The notes beneath the pieces were generated by a model, which saw only the letters and a list, made by a program, of their open reading frames with translations, did not search any database and was not told the origin of the DNA. 64,000 bases of DNA from Roseitalea sp. (lineage in GTDB: Bacteria > Pseudomonadota > Alphaproteobacteria > Rhizobiales > Rhizobiaceae), in NCBI GenBank assembly GCA_017642895.1, contig JAEPON010000007.1:62001-126000 (forward strand), given 5' to 3'. Shown one piece after another: positions 46,683 through 54,639 of this stretch. The translations under genes and the position numbers were made by a program. The number at the start of each line of letters is the position of its first letter. Within the stretch, counting starts at the first letter, position 1.

Positions 46683-46702
46683 GATATAAAGACTTCCATA
46701 TG
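46683..46702. promoter_or_regulatory. Imperfect palindrome upstream of bmt (possible SahR-type operator)
   Basis: ATATAAAG-A-CTT-CC-ATAT is a partial dyad around AAGACTT, in the 80-base gap before bmt. ArsR-type SAH-responsive regulators in Rhizobiales use ATATAAAG-type sites before methionine-cycle genes. The right arm deviates, so the assignment is tentative. Confidence 0.35.
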
Positions 46703-46736
46703 TGGTTATGTCATCCGTGCCACAAGGACGATCTGC

Positions 46737-47753
46737 ATGACCGCCGACAACCCCCTCGCCGCCCTGATCGCCGAAAAGGGCGTGCTGCTCGCCGATGGTG
46801 CGACGGGCACGAACCTGTTTGCCATGGGTCTTGAATCGGGCGATGCGCCGGAACTGTGGAACATCGACGCGCCCGAAAAGATCACCGCGCTGCATCAGGG
46901 GTTTGTCGATGCGGGCTCTGACATCATCCTGACCAATTCGTTCGGCGGAACGCGTCACCGGCTGAAGCTGCACCACGCGCAGGACCGCGTGTTCGAACTC
47001 AACAAGGCCGCCGCCGAGATCGCCCGCGCTGTCGCGGCATCGGCACCGCGCCGCGTTCTGGTGGCCGGCTCGGTCGGACCCACGGGCGAACTGCTGGAGC
47101 CGCTGGGCGCGCTGACCTTCGATGGCGCAGTTGAAGCGTTTCGCGAGCAGATCGCGGGCCTGAAGGCGGGCGGGGCGGAGGTCGCCTGGATCGAGACCAT
47201 GTCGGCGCCAGACGAGATGCGCGCGGCTGCCGAAGCGGCCGTTGCCGAAGACATGCCCTACACCTGCACGGTCTCGTTCGACACGGCGGGCAAGTCGATG
47301 ATGGGCCTTCACCCGAAGAATGTCGCCCATGTCTTCGATACGGTGTCGGACAGGCCCGCCGCGGTCGGCGCCAATTGCGGTGTCGGCGCCTCGGACATTT
47401 TGTCGTCGCTCCTCGACATGCGGGCGGGCGCGCCCGACGCGACCATCATCGTCAAGGGCAATTGCGGCATCCCCGAATTTCAGGGCGAGAACATCGTCTA
47501 TTCGGGCACGCCCGACCTGATGGCGGATTATGTGCGGCTGGCGATCGATGGCGGCGCACAGGTCATCGGCGGCTGCTGCGGCACCTCGTTCGAGCATTTG
47601 AAAGCGATGCGCACGGCGCTCGACACGCACAAAAAGGCCGAGCCGCCGACGCTGGAGACGATCGCCGAACGGATCGGCCCCTTGGTCAACAGCCCGGCTG
47701 CCGATGGCGATGCGGCGCCCAAGCGCGAACGGCGCAGCCGGCGGCGGGGTTAG
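46737..47753 (+). CDS. bmt: Betaine--homocysteine S-methyltransferase
   Basis: Methylates homocysteine with glycine betaine, giving methionine and dimethylglycine. The 338-residue protein closely matches rhizobial Bmt: LADGATGTNLFAMGLESGDAPELW at the start, ILTNSFGGTRHRLKLHHAQDRV, and zinc-ligand cysteines in GANCGVG and GGCCGTS near the end. Its product feeds the dimethylglycine dehydrogenase at 40 kb. The C-terminal tail (PKRERRSRRRG) is basic. It ends 3 bases before the convergent sbmA stop. Confidence 0.95.
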   Translation: MTADNPLAALIAEKGVLLADGATGTNLFAMGLESGDAPELWNIDAPEKITALHQGFVDAGSDIILTNSFGGTRHRLKLHHAQDRVFELNKAAAEIARAVAASAPRRVLVAGSVGPTGELLEPLGALTFDGAVEAFREQIAGLKAGGAEVAWIETMSAPDEMRAAAEAAVAEDMPYTCTVSFDTAGKSMMGLHPKNVAHVFDTVSDRPAAVGANCGVGASDILSSLLDMRAGAPDATIIVKGNCGIPEFQGENIVYSGTPDLMADYVRLAIDGGAQVIGGCCGTSFEHLKAMRTALDTHKKAEPPTLETIAERIGPLVNSPAADGDAAPKRERRSRRRG

Positions 47754-47756
47754 GTC

Positions 47757-49049
47757 TCAGACGCCGGGGCCGAACGTCTTAATGTCGGGCTTGCCAGCTC
47801 CGTGAAGTTCCAACCACTCGCGATCAATATCCAGCAGATCCTTGTCGTCGATTGCCAGTTCAAACGACTGCAGGCGTTTGTAAATCGATAGCAGTTCCAC
47901 GATTGTCGTCCATGAATTGACCAAATATTGGAACGAGTTCGAGACCTGGTTGAAAGCCGTTAGTATCTGCTGAAACACACCAAACGTGAAGCCGACCGCA
48001 GCGCCTGTCGCAATCGTTGGTATCAAGAGGAATAGAACGAAGATATTGTCGATCTGCAGATACATGAACCGAAAAATGTTGAAATACATATATTCGAGGT
48101 ACAATCGGAAATAGTTGTTCCGCACGTTTCCAAACAATTCGCGGACGGTCATCGGTTCGGCGCGTTCGGCGCGATCTTCACCATAGACCAATTCCTTGCG
48201 GTAAGCCGCTTCCACGCGCTGGTTCTTGAACTCCAGCCCCGGCAGCCGAATGCCGACAAGAGCAAGGAGCCCGGTGCCGAAAACTGACCAGATGATGGCG
48301 GCCGTGAACAAGGGCGCCGGGATCTGGCCGACGATCGGCAGTTCGGTGACATACTCGGAGAGTCCCCATAGAATGGGTAGGAAGGCGATCAGCGTCATCA
48401 CGGCGTCGATGGCATGGGAGCCCAGACCCTCCATGATACCGGCAAACCGCATCGTATCTTCCTGGACACGCTGCGAGGCGCCCTCGATGTGGCGCACCTG
48501 TTTCCAGCGGGCCATGTAGTAGTCGTTCATGGCCGTGCGCCAGCGGAAGACATAATGGCTGATAAAAAACCGTGCGGCCACCAGGATAAATATCCAAACG
48601 GTCGCCAGTTCGACAAAAACCAGTAGCAGACCAAATAGTTCGGCAGAGGTGATGCTGGCCTCTTCTGTCAGCGCTTCTTGAACACCGTCGAAAAAAGGTC
48701 GCCGCCAATTGTTGATCGCAACGGAAATCTGAACGCTAAAATAGGTGAAAAACAGAATTCCCGACGAGCCCAGAACCGACCAGACCTCCCACGGATGCGC
48801 CGCACGCCAGCGCCAATAGAAGTAAAAGGCGGCGGTGAAGGCGATGTAGTAGATATAGAACCACAGGAACTCTGGCGTGGTGAAATGGCCCAGGCCGATC
48901 ACCGTCTCGGCCTCTTCGGGGGTGGACCCGAGGCCAATCAGAGCACCCCACTGCCCGGCGCCCGCATACCAGGCGATCATCGCCACGGCGGTCCAGATCA
49001 ATGCTGAAAGAAAAAAGAGCTTGGGCTGCGGAAAGAAGGATTTGAACAA
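47757..49049 (-). CDS. sbmA: SbmA/BacA-type peptide transporter
   Basis: A 430-residue polytopic protein starting MFKSFFPQPKLFFLSALIW. It closely resembles E. coli SbmA: SHYVFRWRTAMNDYYMARW, RHIEGASQRVQEDTMRF, GLEFKNQRVEAAYRKEL and VRNNYFRLYLEYMYFN. It imports antimicrobial peptides and peptide antibiotics by proton motive force. The TTG start at 49049 matches the SbmA N-terminus. The gene is visibly more AT-rich than its neighbours, which suggests transfer. Confidence 0.95.
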   Translation of the reverse strand: MFKSFFPQPKLFFLSALIWTAVAMIAWYAGAGQWGALIGLGSTPEEAETVIGLGHFTTPEFLWFYIYYIAFTAAFYFYWRWRAAHPWEVWSVLGSSGILFFTYFSVQISVAINNWRRPFFDGVQEALTEEASITSAELFGLLLVFVELATVWIFILVAARFFISHYVFRWRTAMNDYYMARWKQVRHIEGASQRVQEDTMRFAGIMEGLGSHAIDAVMTLIAFLPILWGLSEYVTELPIVGQIPAPLFTAAIIWSVFGTGLLALVGIRLPGLEFKNQRVEAAYRKELVYGEDRAERAEPMTVRELFGNVRNNYFRLYLEYMYFNIFRFMYLQIDNIFVLFLLIPTIATGAAVGFTFGVFQQILTAFNQVSNSFQYLVNSWTTIVELLSIYKRLQSFELAIDDKDLLDIDREWLELHGAGKPDIKTFGPGV

Positions 49050-49219
49050 GGGCGAATGCCTCTCGGAATGTCCGTCGATTAAAACTTATGGTGGCAGTTG
49101 TAGGCCAAAAGCCGGTGAAAACCAGCGCCGGCGGTCACTTCGGCGTCAATTCGCCGTGTGCTCCACATCAAAGCGCATTATCGTGGCGGGCCGGTGCGAC
49201 CCATGCGATAAGGTGTCCG

Positions 49220-49633
49220 ATGACAACAGCCTCCCTTGCCGCCGCCGGCCTTTACGCCGGGCTCAGCATGCTGATCATGTTCTGGCTCGCCAACGCGATC
49301 GGCGTTCTTCGGCGCGGTCACAAGATCGCGGTGGGCGATGGTGGCAACAAGCATCTGGCGCGGATCATGCGCGGACAGGCCAATGCGGCCGAAAACATGC
49401 CGCTGTTCCTGATCATGCTGGTGATCGCCGCAGCGACCGGAATGGCCGCGTGGCTGGTACATCTGCTTGGCTTGGCATTCATCGCAGGCCGGGCGCTGCA
49501 CGCCTGGCACTTCATCCAGCCCAAGGCGCCGCTCTGGCAGCGATTTGCCGGCTTCGGCATTGCCGGGCTCTCATCGTTCGGCCTGGCGCTCTGGCTGATC
49601 GTTGCGGGCTTGCGTGCCGTGTTCACGGGCTGA
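49220..49633 (+). CDS. MAPEG family membrane protein
   Basis: A 137-residue four-helix membrane protein. The family block is HLARIMRGQANAAENMPLFLIML near residue 45, then LHAWHF. MAPEG proteins include glutathione transferases and leukotriene synthases; bacterial ones are of unknown function. The start at 49220 follows an AAGGTG site. The 170 bases between it and sbmA hold promoter sequence only. Confidence 0.85.
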   Translation: MTTASLAAAGLYAGLSMLIMFWLANAIGVLRRGHKIAVGDGGNKHLARIMRGQANAAENMPLFLIMLVIAAATGMAAWLVHLLGLAFIAGRALHAWHFIQPKAPLWQRFAGFGIAGLSSFGLALWLIVAGLRAVFTG

Positions 49634-49657
49634 CACGGGCAGGCCGGCCAATGGCGG

Positions 49658-50008
49658 TCACGGCCGGCGGATCGCAAACGCCATGTTCTCACCATTGACG
49701 GCAAGATAGCCGTCAGCCGTTTTCTCGAATGTCACACAACGTTGCGGCATGTTGACCATGGTCAGGCAGACCTGTTCGCCGTCGGCAAACCAGCTTCCGT
49801 CCATGGACATGATGCCGCGGCGCATTTTGAGGGTGCCGTCCGGATTGAAGGTCATCTCGCCGCGCCGGCCATTGAACATGGTGACCTGCCAGGGCTGGCC
49901 GTCGGCGATCTGGCTGACGTTTTCAGCCGCTGTCGCTGGCGAAATGACAACCGAACCGCTCGCAATGACCAAAGCGACGACACAGCTTGCAACGAAACGG
50001 ATGCGCAT
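49658..50008 (-). CDS. Small secreted protein, unknown function
   Basis: A 116-residue protein with a signal peptide (MRIRFVASCVVALVIASGSV, cut near ATAA). The mature domain is beta-rich: RRGEMTFNPDGTLKMRRG, WFADGEQVCLTM, QRCVTFEKTADGYL, with two cysteines likely disulfide bonded. It looks like a small lipocalin-like ligand or enzyme inhibitor fold. I do not recognise the family by name. Confidence 0.7.
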   Translation of the reverse strand: MRIRFVASCVVALVIASGSVVISPATAAENVSQIADGQPWQVTMFNGRRGEMTFNPDGTLKMRRGIMSMDGSWFADGEQVCLTMVNMPQRCVTFEKTADGYLAVNGENMAFAIRRP

Positions 50009-50122
50009 GGCTCTCTCCGGCTTTGTGCTGGCAATTGGAGCCGTTCATAGCGGCACTTCACATCAATGTGGCGTTACGATTTGGCAATGTTGATGTCCAC
50101 GTTCGCGGCGCCGGCGGCCGCT

Positions 50123-51430
50123 TCATGGCATCGGTCGTCCGCCGTTTCCCGAAAGGAGAATATCGAGCGTGTCGCGTGGTGCCTCGGCATGGGGCATGTG
50201 ACCAGCGCGCGGAAAATGATGGATGGCGATGCGTGGCGAAAGCCCGGTCGCGTCCCGCCAGTCGAAAATGCGGTCGCGATGGCCGACGAGCATCCGCACC
50301 GGAATATCCGCGGACAGGCGGCGCAACACGTCGATGATGCTGACGGTCTGGCCCTGCCGCCCGACCATCTGGCCGGCCAGTTTCCCGAGACGGCGGCGTT
50401 TCTGCACGTTGAAGATATCGGCGATGGCGGATTCGGACAGGTTCGCCGGCGTGTCGGTCAGCATGCGCAGCAGATGCGCCACCTCACCGGCGCTTGACGG
50501 ATCGGCCATGCCGGCGACGAAATCGGCGTTGATCGACAGGCCGACACCGGCGGGCGCGATCAGGCTCAGTGACAAAACAGGGCATTTCCGGACCAGGGCG
50601 ACGGCCGGGACAGCACCAAGCGAGTGGGCGACAAGGTGAAACGGACGCTCGCCGAACAGTGCGCGGATAAAGTCGGCAAGTGGGGCGGCCAGCGCGCCGA
50701 TGTCCGGTGCCTCATGTTCGGTTGCGCCATGGCCCGGCAGGTCTATGGCGACGACATGGCGGCCGGCCTTGGCAAGCCCGTTGATAAGCGAAGCGAACGT
50801 GGTGCGGTCGCCGGCAAAGCCGTGGATCAGAAGGAACGGCTCACCGGTCGCCGGCCCTTTTTCCGTGTAGGCAATGCCGTTGGCGAACCGCAGATCGTCC
50901 GATCCGCCCTGCCCTGCGCCAACGACATCGCGCGCGTCGATGCGTCCGCGCCGACCCGACCCGGCAAGCGTTGCCAGATCGATGCCCTGCCGGCGCGCGA
51001 GCCGGCGCGCCACCGGGGTCGCGCGGACATGACCCGCGCCCGGCCGCGCCGGGACCAGGTCAGCGTCGGTTTCGGTCGCGGAACCGGCCGCCGGTTCGGC
51101 TTGCGCCTCATCACCGGTCTCCGGAGCCGCTCCGGTTTCCGCGTTGCCCTGATCACCGGCGTCGTCGTTGGCCGTCCAGTCCGGACCATCGCCGACATCG
51201 ACCCTGGCGATCGGCGCGCCGACCTCGACCGTCTCGCCCACCTCGGCCAGTCTTTCTGTCAGGGTGCCCGCACCGAGCGCGGGAAACTCGACGACCGTCT
51301 TGTCGGTCTCCACCTCGATCAACGGATCGCCGCGCGCGAAACTCTGGCCGACATCGACCAGCCAGCCGACGATCTCGCCGCGTTCCATCGTCTCGCCGAG
51401 ACGCGGCATGGTCAGCAAGGCTTCGCTCAT
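50123..51430 (-). CDS. acoC: AcoC-like dihydrolipoyl acyltransferase with alpha/beta hydrolase domain
   Basis: A 435-residue protein. Residues 1-80 are a lipoyl domain (lipoyl Lys44 in VETDKTVVEF). Residues about 133-172 are a peripheral-subunit-binding domain (ATPVARRLARRQGID, GRIDARDVV). Residues 185-435 are an alpha/beta hydrolase (VAHSLGAVPAVAL nucleophile elbow; RAGHMPHAEAP active-site His). This architecture is that of acetoin dehydrogenase E2 (AcoC), not a typical CAT domain E2. It is coupled to the E1 beta gene by ATGA. Confidence 0.9.
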   Translation of the reverse strand: MSEALLTMPRLGETMERGEIVGWLVDVGQSFARGDPLIEVETDKTVVEFPALGAGTLTERLAEVGETVEVGAPIARVDVGDGPDWTANDDAGDQGNAETGAAPETGDEAQAEPAAGSATETDADLVPARPGAGHVRATPVARRLARRQGIDLATLAGSGRRGRIDARDVVGAGQGGSDDLRFANGIAYTEKGPATGEPFLLIHGFAGDRTTFASLINGLAKAGRHVVAIDLPGHGATEHEAPDIGALAAPLADFIRALFGERPFHLVAHSLGAVPAVALVRKCPVLSLSLIAPAGVGLSINADFVAGMADPSSAGEVAHLLRMLTDTPANLSESAIADIFNVQKRRRLGKLAGQMVGRQGQTVSIIDVLRRLSADIPVRMLVGHRDRIFDWRDATGLSPRIAIHHFPRAGHMPHAEAPRDTLDILLSGNGGRPMP

Positions 51431-52401
51431 ACCAGCATCTTCCGTGCTGTTTCGGCAATGAGGTCAGGCGTCGGCACCGAAGCGGTTTCAAGCGCGGTGG
51501 AAACGGAAATGGGCACATCCTCGCCCGCTACGCGGATCACCGGATCGTGCAGGAAATCGAAACATTCCTCGGTGATGCGCGCCGACAGTTCGGCGGCGAC
51601 GCCGGCGGTCAGCGGACCTTCGGACACCACCATCACCCGGCCGATCGGCTCGACCGCGTCCCTGATTGTGCCGAAGTCGAGCGGGTTGAGCGTGCGCAGA
51701 TCGATGACCGTCGCCTCGATGCCCTGCCCGGCCAACGCGTCTGCGGCCTGCAATGCATGATGGACCTGGCGCGAATAGGTGACGATGACAAGATCGGAAC
51801 CGGTCCGCCGCACCACCGCCCTGCCCCAATCGGGCGGCGGCACGTCGAGATCGATCTCCTCGGATATGGCATAGAGCGCCTTGTGCTCGATGAAGACGAC
51901 CGGATCGGGCTGCCGCAGTGCCTGCCGCAGCAAATGGTAGGCGTCATAGACGGTGCCGGGCATGACGAGCCGCAGGCCGGGCGTGTGCATCACCCAGGCT
52001 TCAAGGCTCTGGCTGTGCTGGGCGCCGGCGGAGCGGCCCGTGCCGCCCTGGGTGCGCAGAACCATCGGCACGCCGATCTGGCCGCCGAACATGTAGCGGA
52101 TCTTGGCCGCCTGGTTGCAAAGCTGATCCATCGTCATGCCGATGAAATCGACATACATGAGTTCGGCGACCGGGCGCATGCCGGCCATCGCCGCGCCAAT
52201 CGCCGTCCCGACGATGGCCGGTTCGGAAATCGGCGTGTCGCGCAGCCGCTCGGCGCCGAATTCGTCGATCAGCCCCTTGGTCACGCCGTAGGCGCCACCA
52301 TAGCGGCCCACCTCCTCACCGATGACGAACACGTCCTCGTCCTCGGTCATGGCGTCGTGCAGCGCCTTTTTGAGCGCGTCGCGGTAGGTCAGTTCGGCCA
52401 T
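51427..52401 (-). CDS. acoB: AcoB-like thiamine diphosphate dehydrogenase E1 beta
   Basis: The 324-residue E1 beta of a 2-oxo acid or acetoin dehydrogenase. It begins MAELTYRDALKKALHDAM and has GEEVGRYGGAYGVTKGL near residue 30 and RSAGAQHSQSLEAWVMHTPG near 120. The E1 active site lies at the interface with the alpha subunit. The start at 52401 is chosen because upstream codons run into the alpha gene. It forms an operon with the alpha and E2 genes. Confidence 0.92.
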   Translation of the reverse strand: MAELTYRDALKKALHDAMTEDEDVFVIGEEVGRYGGAYGVTKGLIDEFGAERLRDTPISEPAIVGTAIGAAMAGMRPVAELMYVDFIGMTMDQLCNQAAKIRYMFGGQIGVPMVLRTQGGTGRSAGAQHSQSLEAWVMHTPGLRLVMPGTVYDAYHLLRQALRQPDPVVFIEHKALYAISEEIDLDVPPPDWGRAVVRRTGSDLVIVTYSRQVHHALQAADALAGQGIEATVIDLRTLNPLDFGTIRDAVEPIGRVMVVSEGPLTAGVAAELSARITEECFDFLHDPVIRVAGEDVPISVSTALETASVPTPDLIAETARKMLV

Positions 52402-52405
52402 TTGG

Positions 52406-53446
52406 TCAGTTCCTCGCCAGCACGCGGTCGATGCGGACCGCCAGCGGCTCCGGTTCCGGTTCGCCAACGGCGAAGACATCGTGGAACATGGACGACAGAG
52501 GCGGTTCCTCCGACCGGGCAGCGAAATCGATGGTCGCATCCATCTCCGCGGCGGCGGCGGCGTCGATGGCGTCAAGCTCCGCCTCGTCTTGACCGGCTTC
52601 GACAAGCGCCGCGCGGGCGAAGGCGACGGGGTCCTTGCGGCGGCCCGCCTCCTCCTCGTCAGCGTCGCGGTAGGGGCTCTTGTCCTTTCGCGCATGGCCG
52701 AAAAAGCGATAGCAATCGATGGCAAGAAAGCCCGGCGTGCCGCCGCGCGCCGCATCGACGATACGCTCAGCGGCGTCGCGCACGGCAACGACGTCGAGCC
52801 CGTCGACGGTCTCGCCATTGAGGCCGAAGGCGACGGCGCGCTCGTGCAATGCGGTCGCCCTGGTGGCCTGGTCGATGCGCGTGCCCATGCCATACTGGTT
52901 GTTAATGCACACAAAGACCGCCGGCAGGTCCCACAGCGCGGCCATGTTCATGCTCTCGTACAAGATACCCTGCTGCATGGCGCCATCGCCGAAAAAGGCG
53001 ATCGAGACCGCACCGGTCTTGCGCTGCTGCGCCACCAGCGCGGCGCCGACAACGGCCGGAATGCCGCCGCCGACGATGGCATTGGCGCCCAGATGGCCAA
53101 GCCCCATGTCAGCGATGTGCATCGAGCCGCCCTTGCCGCGGCAATAGCCCGTCTCCTTGCCGCCGATCTCGGCCATCATCCGGTCCGGATCGGCGCCGCG
53201 TGCCAGAAAGATGCCGTGGCCGCGATGGTGCGTGGTGAAGGTGTCGCCATCCTTCATCGCCGCGCAGACGCCGACGGCGGCGGATTCCTCGCCGATCGAC
53301 AGGTGCAGCATCGAACCGGCGCTCAGGCCGCGCACGAACAGTTCGCCGACCCGCTCTTCGAAGGTGCGCACACGCCTCATCTGGCGGTACAGGCCGACGA
53401 GGTCGGTGTTCGAGCCCGTGGCAGTTTGGGGATTGCGTTCGCCCAT
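52406..53446 (-). CDS. acoA: AcoA-like thiamine diphosphate dehydrogenase E1 alpha
   Basis: The 346-residue E1 alpha with the ThDP-binding motif: GDGAMQQGILYESMNMAALWDLPAVFV-type (GDG...NN, near residue 150) and NNQYGMGTRIDQAT. The R-rich start (YRQMRRVRTFEERVGELF) is typical. It is first in the operon, downstream of a good promoter. No dihydrolipoyl dehydrogenase gene is visible in the operon, so E3 must come from elsewhere. Confidence 0.93.
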   Translation of the reverse strand: MGERNPQTATGSNTDLVGLYRQMRRVRTFEERVGELFVRGLSAGSMLHLSIGEESAAVGVCAAMKDGDTFTTHHRGHGIFLARGADPDRMMAEIGGKETGYCRGKGGSMHIADMGLGHLGANAIVGGGIPAVVGAALVAQQRKTGAVSIAFFGDGAMQQGILYESMNMAALWDLPAVFVCINNQYGMGTRIDQATRATALHERAVAFGLNGETVDGLDVVAVRDAAERIVDAARGGTPGFLAIDCYRFFGHARKDKSPYRDADEEEAGRRKDPVAFARAALVEAGQDEAELDAIDAAAAAEMDATIDFAARSEEPPLSSMFHDVFAVGEPEPEPLAVRIDRVLARN

Positions 53447-53535
53447 CGGATCCTCATGCGAGTTTGCGCGGCCATCGCCGGACCTTGCGTCTCCGGGCGC
53501 CGCAACCCAGACGCGGGGTCAACAGGTTTTGTTCC

Positions 53536-53564
53536 GGATAAAGCGATGGCGACACAAATGTCAA
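53536..53564 (-). promoter_or_regulatory. Sigma-70 type promoter of the acoABC-like operon
   Basis: On the minus strand: TTGACA (53564-53559), 17 bases, TTATCC (53541-53536). The -35 is perfect. A TGTC-AAG-GACA inverted repeat overlaps it and may be an operator for the SorC regulator. Confidence 0.6.
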
Positions 53565-53627
53565 GGACAGATACAATTGTTCGATACTTTCGTTTGATCA
53601 CTCCAGACGTTCAGCTAATCTGGGCGC

Positions 53628-54620
53628 ATGAGCCAGATGACCGAGAGCCAATTGATGACCCGCGCCGCCTGGCTCTATTATGTCGGCGGCCTGAACCAGG
53701 AGCAGACGTCGGCGCGCATGGGGCTGACACGCGCCCGGGTGAACCGGCTGTTGCAACAGGCCCGCGAGACGGGCCTGGTCGCGATCACCGTCGATCGCCG
53801 CGACCTGGGTCTTCTGCCGGTTGAGGATGCGATCCGCCGGGAGTTCGGTCTGAGCCATTGCATCGCGACCCCGGCTCTTGGCCTGACGGCGGAGGACCGT
53901 GCAGCCAACGCCGCACTGGCCGAGTTTCCGCTGCGCGCGGTCGGTTCGGCGGCAGCAACATTTCTGCGCGATGCGCTGGCGGCCAAGCCCGATGCCGTGG
54001 TCGGCACGGGTTGGGGCCGCACGCTGGCGCAGATGGCGCGGCACATGGCCGGCGTCAGCGCGCCGAAGGCCCGCTTCATCAGCCTGATGGGTTCGCTGAC
54101 AGCCAATTCGGCGTTCAATCCGTTCGAGGTGGTGCAATCGCTGGCCCAGGCGACTGGCGCCGAGGGCTATTTCCTGCCAGTGCCGTTCATCGCCGACAGT
54201 GCCGCCGACCGCGACGTGCTTCGCTCGCAGCGGGCGGTCGCCAAGCCACTCGAACTGGCCCAGTATGCCGATCTGGCGCTGATAAGCGTGGGGCAACTGA
54301 CCGAAGCATCGCTGCTGCGGCGCCAAGGGATGATCAGCACGGACGATCTGGCCTCATTGCGCCGGGCGGGCGCGGTCGGCGACACGAACGGCATTTTCTT
54401 CGATGCCAACGGACGGCCGGTCGATCATCCGCTCAATGCACGCACTCTGGCGGTCGGCCTTGACGATCTGCGCCGCGCCGAGACGGTGGTGCTGTCTTTC
54501 GGCGTCGAAAAGGTCGGGGCGACACGCGCCCTTCTGAAAAGCGGTGTTGCCAAGGGGCTCATCATCGATGGAGACGCAGCCGTCGCGCTCGCCGGAGGGT
54601 TGCTTGGGGGCTCCGGATGA
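53628..54620 (+). CDS. SorC/DeoR-type sugar-binding transcriptional regulator
   Basis: A 330-residue regulator: N-terminal HTH (LYYVGGLNQEQTSARMGLTRARVNRLLQQA), then a C-terminal effector-binding domain with VGTGWGRTLAQMARHM near residue 130 and the VSFGVEKVGATRALL segment near the end. SorC family members respond to phosphorylated sugars. It is divergent from the aco operon and probably controls it. The ATG at 53628 is only a few bases from a TAATCT -10, so translation may be nearly leaderless. Confidence 0.88.
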   Translation: MSQMTESQLMTRAAWLYYVGGLNQEQTSARMGLTRARVNRLLQQARETGLVAITVDRRDLGLLPVEDAIRREFGLSHCIATPALGLTAEDRAANAALAEFPLRAVGSAAATFLRDALAAKPDAVVGTGWGRTLAQMARHMAGVSAPKARFISLMGSLTANSAFNPFEVVQSLAQATGAEGYFLPVPFIADSAADRDVLRSQRAVAKPLELAQYADLALISVGQLTEASLLRRQGMISTDDLASLRRAGAVGDTNGIFFDANGRPVDHPLNARTLAVGLDDLRRAETVVLSFGVEKVGATRALLKSGVAKGLIIDGDAAVALAGGLLGGSG

Positions 54621-54639
54621 CGCAGTCGCGCCTGTCGTT

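Noticed and set aside
49643..49668. Terminator between the MAPEG gene and the secreted protein gene
   Set aside because: A 7-bp GC stem exists but there is no T-tract and it overlaps the coding end; too weak to list.
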